DNA of 64,000 nt from Thiofilum flexile DSM 14609 (GTDB lineage Bacteria > Pseudomonadota > Gammaproteobacteria > Thiotrichales > Thiotrichaceae), in contig NZ_KB904758.1 of NCBI RefSeq assembly GCF_000380185.1, forward strand, positions 62,001 through 126,000, in the 5' to 3' direction. The notes under the pieces are model-generated. The model had not been told where the DNA came from and ran no database searches. It saw only the letters and a program-made list of their open reading frames with translations. Positions 57,806 through 64,000 of this stretch are shown here, one piece after another; position 1 is the first letter of the stretch, and the number at the start of each line of letters is the position of its first letter. A program made the position numbers and the translations under genes.

Positions 57806-59977
57806 TTGCCGCTCTCATCCTTGCGTTACTTAGCCTTGAGCTTAGCGATTAGCCCAGCGCTTACCTTGGCTGCGACTCCTGATAATTGGAAGGTGTGCCC
57901 ACCTACGCCACGCGCTAATACTATTCCCAAACCCAGTCAGCTTGATCCCGAAGCCACTTACGTGGAAGCCGATAGTGCGCTTCTGCAAGAGCAAGGCGAT
58001 TCCGTGCTAGAGGGCGATGTTATTATTGCTCAAACCAAACAAGCCCTACGCGCAGGCAGAGCCACCTATAACAAGCAAACTCAGCAAGTGAATGCTAGTG
58101 GTAAAGTACGCCTCGAAAGTGAAAAACTCGAAATCAATAGTGAGCGTATTAATTACAATCTAGGCACCGAGGCAGGGGAAATTTTTGATGTTTATTATCG
58201 TTTCCCTAGCTCCGATGCGCGGGGTCGTGGCGCTAAAATGATTCGTGAAGGTGAGCGTCTCACGCAACTCAACGCTGCTTCCTATACCACTTGCCCACCC
58301 CAAAATGAAAGCTGGCGCATTGAAGCCGATCAGATTGAACTGCATCATCAAGAAAATCGTGGGGTTGCACGTAAGGTCAAATTTAAAATTAAAGATATAC
58401 CAGTTTTTTATTTCCCTTATTTTTCTTTTCCTTTGGAAAATAAGCGTAAATCCGGTTTTTTAGTCCCTGAATTTAAAAGTGATGATAACTCAGGGTTACA
58501 AATCAGCTTTCCCTATTACTTTAACTTAGCGCCTAATTATGATTTAACAGTGGCTCCCGCCGTATTAAGTCAACGTGGCTTATTAGTTAAAAATGAATTT
58601 CGCTACTTACAACCTCAGTATAAAGGCAAGTTTATTTTTAACTTTCTGCCTAGTGATCGTAAATATGAGGATAAGTTACGCTATCAGTTTGATATTGATC
58701 ATAGTATGCAATTCGATCAAGGCAAAAAAGGCTCTCTGACCCTAAAAGCAGGCGGTGTCTCGGATAATGATTATATTGATGATTTTGGCGGCTCACTAGC
58801 GGCTACTAGCACAGTCAATCTTGAGCGTAAATTGACTTATAACTTAAACGGTAGGAATTGGTCATTCAATGCGGTAGCACAAGATTTCCAAATTTTAACT
58901 ACCGATACAGATGCTTACACTCGCTTGCCGCAATTCACCTTTAACTTTACACCCAAGCAAAAACCTTTGGGTTTTCAGCTACAAACCGCTACCGATTACA
59001 CTTATTTTTATAGTAAAAACCAACCTAAAACCCAACGCTTTCATACCAAAATAAAAGCGACTAAACCTATTGAAAAAGAATGGGGGTTTATTCGTCCGAG
59101 TATTAGTCTAGATCATACTAGTTATGCTATTGATCGCGATGATAAAAGTAATATTAGCCGTACACTACCGACTCTTAGTTTAGATAGTGGTTTAATTTTT
59201 GAAAAACGCCGGGCGGATAATATTATTCAGACCTTAGAGCCTCGTTTATTTTATACTTATACCCCCTATAAAAATCAGGCTGATATTCCTATTTTTGATA
59301 CCTCAGAAAAAACCTTAACTTATGATGAGCTATTTACTGAAAATCGTTTTACGGGGAAAGATCGTATTAATGATGCCAATCGTTTAGCAACTTCACTGAC
59401 TACCCGCTTTCAAGATACTAAAACCGGGCGTGAAAAATTACGGGCGAGTATTGGACAAATTACTTATTTTGATGATCGTCGAGTCACACTACCCGATCAA
59501 GACGCTCAAACGGGTAAACGCTCTGAAGTAGTCACAGAGTTATCCGGTGAATTAAATGCGCGGACGCGTGTGACGAGTAGTGTGTTTTATGATACCAAGA
59601 CAGGCTCGCTGACTGCCTCCCAAGCCGAGCTGAACTATAAAGACCCGCGCGGGCGTTTATTGAATCTGACTTATGGCAAGCGCAAGGATAATTATGAGGC
59701 ACTAGGCTTCACCACCCTGACGCCCATTAATAATCGCTGGAAGGCGGCAACAGGTTGGGATTATGACCTTAAAAATCAGCGTACCTTAGAAACGGTAGGC
59801 GGTGTACAATACGAAAGCTGTTGCTGGAAAACGCGCATCGCTGCCCATCGGTACTTACAAAGCGACTCTACCGACTATGACCAAGCTATTTTTCTAGAAT
59901 TTGAGCTAAAAGGTCTAGGGAATTTTGGCAGCAGCGCACGAACCCTATTACAAAATCGTGTTACTGGCTTTGAGTAA
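57806..59977 (+). CDS. lptD: LPS-assembly protein LptD
   Basis: LptD inserts lipopolysaccharide into the outer leaflet. The 723-residue protein starts at TTG with GGAG upstream; the ATG at 57792 meets a stop at once. It has a signal peptide, the periplasmic OstA domain (AQTKQALRAGRATYNKQ and ASGKVRLESEKLEI) and a C-terminal barrel. A CC pair near residue 670 (ESCCWKTRI) and an early Cys suggest the conserved disulfides. It is shorter than the Escherichia coli protein by about 60 residues. pdxA follows it directly; surA is not in between. Confidence 0.94.
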   Translation: MPLSSLRYLALSLAISPALTLAATPDNWKVCPPTPRANTIPKPSQLDPEATYVEADSALLQEQGDSVLEGDVIIAQTKQALRAGRATYNKQTQQVNASGKVRLESEKLEINSERINYNLGTEAGEIFDVYYRFPSSDARGRGAKMIREGERLTQLNAASYTTCPPQNESWRIEADQIELHHQENRGVARKVKFKIKDIPVFYFPYFSFPLENKRKSGFLVPEFKSDDNSGLQISFPYYFNLAPNYDLTVAPAVLSQRGLLVKNEFRYLQPQYKGKFIFNFLPSDRKYEDKLRYQFDIDHSMQFDQGKKGSLTLKAGGVSDNDYIDDFGGSLAATSTVNLERKLTYNLNGRNWSFNAVAQDFQILTTDTDAYTRLPQFTFNFTPKQKPLGFQLQTATDYTYFYSKNQPKTQRFHTKIKATKPIEKEWGFIRPSISLDHTSYAIDRDDKSNISRTLPTLSLDSGLIFEKRRADNIIQTLEPRLFYTYTPYKNQADIPIFDTSEKTLTYDELFTENRFTGKDRINDANRLATSLTTRFQDTKTGREKLRASIGQITYFDDRRVTLPDQDAQTGKRSEVVTELSGELNARTRVTSSVFYDTKTGSLTASQAELNYKDPRGRLLNLTYGKRKDNYEALGFTTLTPINNRWKAATGWDYDLKNQRTLETVGGVQYESCCWKTRIAAHRYLQSDSTDYDQAIFLEFELKGLGNFGSSARTLLQNRVTGFE

Positions 59978-60095
59978 CCCTATATCACTTTGTCGTAAAG
60001 TATTGGTGAGTATTTAGGCTTTCGAGTACTTTATTATTAATCGCAACTCTAATTTTTTTGCGCCTTGAGTGCCCATTAAAACATTAGGAACTGTT

Positions 60096-61097
60096 ATGAG
60101 TGTACGTCCGCGTATTGCCCTCACCTGTGGTGAACCTGCTGGTATTGGTCCAGATATTATTGCAACCCTAGCTAGTCGTATGACTTGGCCTGCCGATATG
60201 GTGGTAATTGGTGATCCTGATGTACTCGCTTCTCGTGCTAAGCGCTTAGGGCTTAATTTGCGTCTGCGCCCTTATCAACCCCATGAAGCTGTACGCCCCT
60301 GTCGAGCTGGCGAAATTTTTATTGATGCTGTGGATTGTCCGGCTCCCGTGATTGCTGGGCAGTTGAATGTGCAAAATGCTAAAGCCGTGTTACAAACTTT
60401 AGACCGTGCCACTCAGGGTTGTTTAAAGGGTGAATTCGCTGCCATGGTAACCGCCCCCCTCCATAAGGGGATTATTAATGATGCGGGTATCCCCTTTACG
60501 GGGCATACTGAATACCTTGCCGAATTAACTCGCGCCCCACTGCCGGTGATGTTATTGCTAGCAGGACGTTTACGGGTCGCTTTAGCCACCACGCATTTAC
60601 CCCTTAAAGCCGTGAGTGAAGCCATTACTTATCAGGGCTTACAACAAGTCATTACTATTTTGGCTCATGATTTAGAGCGCCGCTTTGGCATTCCCAATCC
60701 CCGTATTTTGGTGTGTGGCCTGAATCCCCATGCGGGCGAAGGCGGACATTTGGGTCGGGAAGAGATTGATACCATTATTCCGGTGATTCGTGATCTGCAG
60801 CAGCAAGGTTTTAATGTAACAGGCCCTCTACCTGCGGATACCTTATTCACTCCACGTCATTTAGAAACTACTGATGCGGTATTAGCCATGTTTCATGATC
60901 AGGGTTTGCCGGTATTGAAATATGCTGGATTTGGGCAAGCGGTGAATATCACTTTAGGTTTGCCCATTATTCGTACCTCGGTTGATCATGGTACAGCATT
61001 AGATCTCGCTGGTACGGGTATGGCTGATACAGGAAGTATGTCAACCGCTATACAATTAGCCTTAGAGATTACGCAGCGGCAGGTAATGGCGCTATAA
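60096..61097 (+). CDS. pdxA: 4-Hydroxythreonine-4-phosphate dehydrogenase
   Basis: PdxA oxidises 4-phosphohydroxy-L-threonine, supplying the substrate of PdxJ. The 333-residue protein has [12 protein letters not shown], the metal-binding His residues in FTGHTEYLA and [13 protein letters not shown], and [14 protein letters not shown] at 60096 is chosen over an upstream start because AGGA precedes it. Confidence 0.97.
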   Translation: MSVRPRIALTCGEPAGIGPDIIATLASRMTWPADMVVIGDPDVLASRAKRLGLNLRLRPYQPHEAVRPCRAGEIFIDAVDCPAPVIAGQLNVQNAKAVLQTLDRATQGCLKGEFAAMVTAPLHKGIINDAGIPFTGHTEYLAELTRAPLPVMLLLAGRLRVALATTHLPLKAVSEAITYQGLQQVITILAHDLERRFGIPNPRILVCGLNPHAGEGGHLGREEIDTIIPVIRDLQQQGFNVTGPLPADTLFTPRHLETTDAVLAMFHDQGLPVLKYAGFGQAVNITLGLPIIRTSVDHGTALDLAGTGMADTGSMSTAIQLALEITQRQVMAL

Positions 61098-61478
61098 TAC
61101 CCAGAAATTAAAAGGGGCATCACTTGCAGATGCCCCAACCGCTAGGAGGATATGTGAAACCCACTGTGTTCAGCAGACTTCCTCTATTCCCCTCATCAAT
61201 GCTATGACAGCTTCCTAAACCAAAAATTCCCTATTAAAATTAGAATTTTATAATATACTACTTAAGATACCGATTTTAGTCCTATTAAGCAATACCGTAT
61301 ACCCTTAAAATTACTCGGATTTTCCCACGATATTCCTAATCATTGCCCTTAGTTAGTGTATTTGAGATTAGGTTAACTTCTATCTTTTATGTCAGAATAA
61401 CGCGCCTTAAATGAAAGCAAGCTGAAATTTGACATTCCTCAATGGTGAATATTTCAATAATTTTTATGATGACCCATA
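61098..61478. other. Gene-free stretch with hairpin before rnf operon
   Basis: A perfect 8-bp GGGGCATC hairpin at 61115-61137 (loop of seven) follows pdxA, but its T-run is on the minus strand. The rest is AT-rich and should hold the rnf promoter; no regulator site was recognised. Confidence 0.5.
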
Positions 61479-62060
61479 ATGACTGATTATCTCCTCATTT
61501 TAGTTAGCACCGTGTGGGTGAATAACTTTGTGCTCTCCCAATTTCTGGGATTGTGTCCCTTTATGGGGGTATCACGCCGCCTTGATACTGCTATGGGTAT
61601 GGGGTTAGCCACGACCTTTGTACTGACTCTCGCCTCTACCCTGAGTTATATGGTAAGTACTTATTTACTAGCGCCTTTTGGCTTAGACTACTTACGTACT
61701 ATTAGCTTTATTTTAGTCATTGCCGCCATAGTAGGTTTCACCGAAATGGCCATTCGTAAAACCAGTCCTGTACTGCATAATGTGCTAGGTATCTATCTCC
61801 CATTGATTACCACCAACTGCGCAGTATTAGGTGTTTCGCTACTCAATGTACAAAAGCAACATAGCTTTATTGAGTCTGCACTATATGGAATGGGAGCCGC
61901 GTTAGGTTTTACCTTAGTGATGATTTTATTTGCCGGTATCCGTGAGCGTATTGCGGTCAGCGATGTACCTGAAGTCTTTCGAGGTAATGCGATTGGTTTA
62001 ATTACAGCAGGTCTTATGGCCTTAGCCTTTATGGGCTTTTCAGGATTAGTTAAAACTTAA
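61479..62060 (+). CDS. rnfA: Electron transport complex subunit RnfA/RsxA
   Basis: The 193-residue integral membrane protein has six helices and the family segments [29 protein letters not shown] and the final [10 protein letters not shown]. It forms the membrane core of the Rnf Na+/H+-translocating ferredoxin:NAD oxidoreductase. First gene of rnfABC here. Confidence 0.97.
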   Translation: MTDYLLILVSTVWVNNFVLSQFLGLCPFMGVSRRLDTAMGMGLATTFVLTLASTLSYMVSTYLLAPFGLDYLRTISFILVIAAIVGFTEMAIRKTSPVLHNVLGIYLPLITTNCAVLGVSLLNVQKQHSFIESALYGMGAALGFTLVMILFAGIRERIAVSDVPEVFRGNAIGLITAGLMALAFMGFSGLVKT

Positions 62061-62061
62061 T

Positions 62062-62640
62062 ATGATCAGTGCGATTATTATTATCGGGAGCTTAGCCGCT
62101 ATCTTAGGCTCCTTATTGGGTTATGCTGCGCTTAAATTTAAGGTCGAAGGCGATCCACTCGCGGATAAAATCGATAAGCTCTTACCCCAAACCCAATGCG
62201 GTCAATGTACCTTTCCGGGCTGTCGTCCCTATGCGGAGGCTATTGCGAAAGGCGAGGCGGATATTAATCAATGCCCCCCCGGCGGCGAAGATACGATGCA
62301 AGCACTCGCTGAATTATTAGGGGTAGAGCCTAAGCCTTTGGGTGAGGAACATGCCTCTAAACCGATCCCCCTCGTTGCCGTGATTGATGAGAACATTTGT
62401 ATTGGTTGTACTTTGTGTATTAAAGCCTGCCCCGTGGATGCCATTGTAGGCACCTCTAAACTCATGCATACCGTTATTGAGAGTGAATGTACTGGCTGCA
62501 AACTGTGTTTACCGCCCTGCCCCGTGGACTGTATTAGTATGGAGCCTCAAACTATTGCCCCCGATACTTGGAAATGGCCTTATCCGGTCTATGAGCTACA
62601 CCCTACGACGCCCACTCTCCCCGTGGAGCAAACCACATGA
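62062..62640 (+). CDS. rnfB: Electron transport complex subunit RnfB/RsxB
   Basis: The 192-residue protein has an N-terminal membrane helix, a Fe-S box [17 protein letters not shown] and two [4Fe-4S] ferredoxin motifs ([32 protein letters not shown]). It starts one base after the rnfA stop and overlaps rnfC by four bases (ATGA). Confidence 0.97.
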   Translation: MISAIIIIGSLAAILGSLLGYAALKFKVEGDPLADKIDKLLPQTQCGQCTFPGCRPYAEAIAKGEADINQCPPGGEDTMQALAELLGVEPKPLGEEHASKPIPLVAVIDENICIGCTLCIKACPVDAIVGTSKLMHTVIESECTGCKLCLPPCPVDCISMEPQTIAPDTWKWPYPVYELHPTTPTLPVEQTT

Positions 62641-64000
62641 GCATCTGGGCTTTACCCGCCGGTTTGAAGCTTGCCGATTATCATAAAACCGCTTCTAGTC
62701 AGCACACGACTCAAACCCTCATTCCACAACAGGGGGAGCGCTTCATTATTCCCCTACAACAACATACGGGTACTAAACCCCATCTAGAGGTCGTAGTCGG
62801 TCAATATGTTTATAAGGGGCAGATACTGGCTAGACCTCAAGATAAAATCAGTGCTGCCATCCATGCCAGTACCTCCGGGGTTATTCTTGCCATTGAGCCA
62901 CATACGATTGCCCATACGTCGGGCTTACCGGATTTATGTGTCGTCATTGAGGCCGATGGTTTAGAGGACTGGGGTAATAGTCGTTTTCCTAGCTTAGATT
63001 ATTCGCATACTGATTTAGCGACTTTAGTCACGCGAGTACGTGACTGTGGTGTAGTAGGTTTAGGGGGGGCAGTCTTTCCAACCGATATCAAACTCAATGT
63101 CCCACAACCCATACCTACCCTCATTCTCAATGGGGCTGAATGCGAGCCTTATATTACCTGCGATGATCGCCTCATGCAGGAACATGCGGATGAGATTGTG
63201 GCAGGTGCTAAAATCATCATGCACATGCTACAAGCACAAGTGTGCAAAATTGGCATTGAAGATAATAAGCCTGCCGCTATTGCAGTCATGCAACAGGCGG
63301 TAGAAACCGCTCAACTACCTTCTATTGAAGTGGTGACGATTCCCACTATCTATCCCTCTGGTGCTAAAAAACAACTTACCTATATTCTAACCGGCAAAGA
63401 AGTACCGAGTGGTGGGCGCGGGGGTGATGCCGGTGCATTATGCGTCAATGTAGGTACTGCCCGTGCGGTCTATCAAGCAGTGGTAAAAGGCGAACCATTA
63501 ATTAGTCGCTATGTGACGATTTCTGGGGATGCGATTAAGCAAGCGGGTAATTTTGACGTACCTTTCGGCCTCCCCATACAGCGCCTCGTGGATGCCGCTC
63601 AGGGCGCTACTGTAACCAATCCCGTACTCAGTATGGGTGGCTCAATGATGCCCCTGCCCTTACACTCTTCTACTACGCCTGTAGTCAAGGCAACAAATTG
63701 TGTATTAGTTCGCACGCCGCCTAAGCCCGAAACCATCATGCCCTGTATTCGTTGTGGACATTGTGCCGAGGTATGTCCGGTGAATTTACTCCCACAACAA
63801 CTCTATTGGCATGCCCGCGCTAAAGATCTAGAGCAAACCGAGCGCTATCACCTCTTTGACTGTATTGAATGTGGCTGTTGTAGCTATGTATGCCCCAGCC
63901 ATATTCCACTGGTGGACTATTACCGTTTTGCCAAAGCGGAAATTAAAACCCAACGCGAAACCCGTCAAAAAGCCGAGATAGCTAGAAGTCGTCATGAATT
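62637..64000 (+). CDS. rnfC: Electron transport complex subunit RnfC (partial)
   Basis: The frame opens with ATG at 62637, overlapping the rnfB stop, and runs off the right edge after 454 codons. It shows the NADH/FMN-binding Rnf region ([43 protein letters not shown]) and two C-terminal [4Fe-4S] motifs ([24 protein letters not shown]). The Ala/Lys-rich C-terminal extension common in this subunit begins at the edge. Confidence 0.97.
   Translation, partial: MSIWALPAGLKLADYHKTASSQHTTQTLIPQQGERFIIPLQQHTGTKPHLEVVVGQYVYKGQILARPQDKISAAIHASTSGVILAIEPHTIAHTSGLPDLCVVIEADGLEDWGNSRFPSLDYSHTDLATLVTRVRDCGVVGLGGAVFPTDIKLNVPQPIPTLILNGAECEPYITCDDRLMQEHADEIVAGAKIIMHMLQAQVCKIGIEDNKPAAIAVMQQAVETAQLPSIEVVTIPTIYPSGAKKQLTYILTGKEVPSGGRGGDAGALCVNVGTARAVYQAVVKGEPLISRYVTISGDAIKQAGNFDVPFGLPIQRLVDAAQGATVTNPVLSMGGSMMPLPLHSSTTPVVKATNCVLVRTPPKPETIMPCIRCGHCAEVCPVNLLPQQLYWHARAKDLEQTERYHLFDCIECGCCSYVCPSHIPLVDYYRFAKAEIKTQRETRQKAEIARSRHE

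Overview
The window is chromosomal DNA of a gammaproteobacterium with moderate to low G+C. Gene order supports this: the rpoE-rseA-rseB-rseC-degQ stress operon runs into lepA-lepB-rnc-era-recO-pdxJ-acpS, and lptD-pdxA, cysG, dapE next to an ArsC/YffB-like gene, and rnfABC are all present. A sulfur-bacterium-like member of the Thiotrichales is my guess from overall gene style, but nothing in the window proves a genus.

Layout. 0-2.9 kb: edge of a DUF4212 symporter-subunit gene, a secreted Pro-Arg-rich repeat protein, hrcA and a YkgJ-type cysteine-cluster gene. 2.9-15.5 kb (minus strand): the long rpoE-to-acpS block, interrupted between pdxJ and acpS by an AT-rich ATPase + DUF4435/TOPRIM pair that looks like the PARIS (AriA-AriB) anti-phage system; a 114-bp palindromic element sits between era and recO. 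15.6-18.7 kb: nadB and purB. 19.3-22 kb: a PepSY-like protein and a PhoPQ-like two-component system. 22-27 kb: a very large alpha-2-macroglobulin-like protein without the thioester motif. 27-29 kb: tRNA-Ala, a small membrane protein gene, two tRNA-Glu genes, gltX, and a gene-free stretch that looks like a structured small RNA with its own terminator. 29.3-33.9 kb: pgpA and a compact operon of a coiled-coil protein, a one-span OmpA-type protein with a large cytosolic domain, a Rab/Ras-like GTPase and an HD-GYP protein. 34-36.3 kb: two unknown genes, an SDR and an FmdB-type zinc ribbon. 36.4-39 kb: a polysaccharide-lyase-like secreted protein and two paralogous outer-membrane barrels. 39.3-46.5 kb: aspS, a VapBC-like toxin-antitoxin pair, a LysE-type exporter and a 1203-residue DUF4347 surface protein. 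46.6-53 kb: a Met-rich multicopper oxidase, a metallophosphatase, an AlaX-type editing protein and a Cpx-like regulatory locus with a perfect GTAAA-N5-GTAAA box. 53-64 kb: cysG, an S24-like protein, an ArsC-like protein, dapE, a twin AT-hook protein, lptD, pdxA and rnfABC (rnfC runs off the right edge).

How the parts work together. Much of the window concerns the cell envelope: SigmaE control and periplasmic proteolysis (RpoE, RseA/B/C, DegQ), signal peptidase, LptD, OMPs, the alpha-2-macroglobulin homologue, PhoPQ- and Cpx-like sensing, and the GTPase/OmpA cluster, which I propose as an envelope-spanning signalling module. The two best candidates for an under-described system are that GTPase/OmpA/coiled-coil/HD-GYP operon and the PARIS-like pair translationally coupled to the essential gene acpS. 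All functional calls come from reading motifs and gene order; no database search was run.
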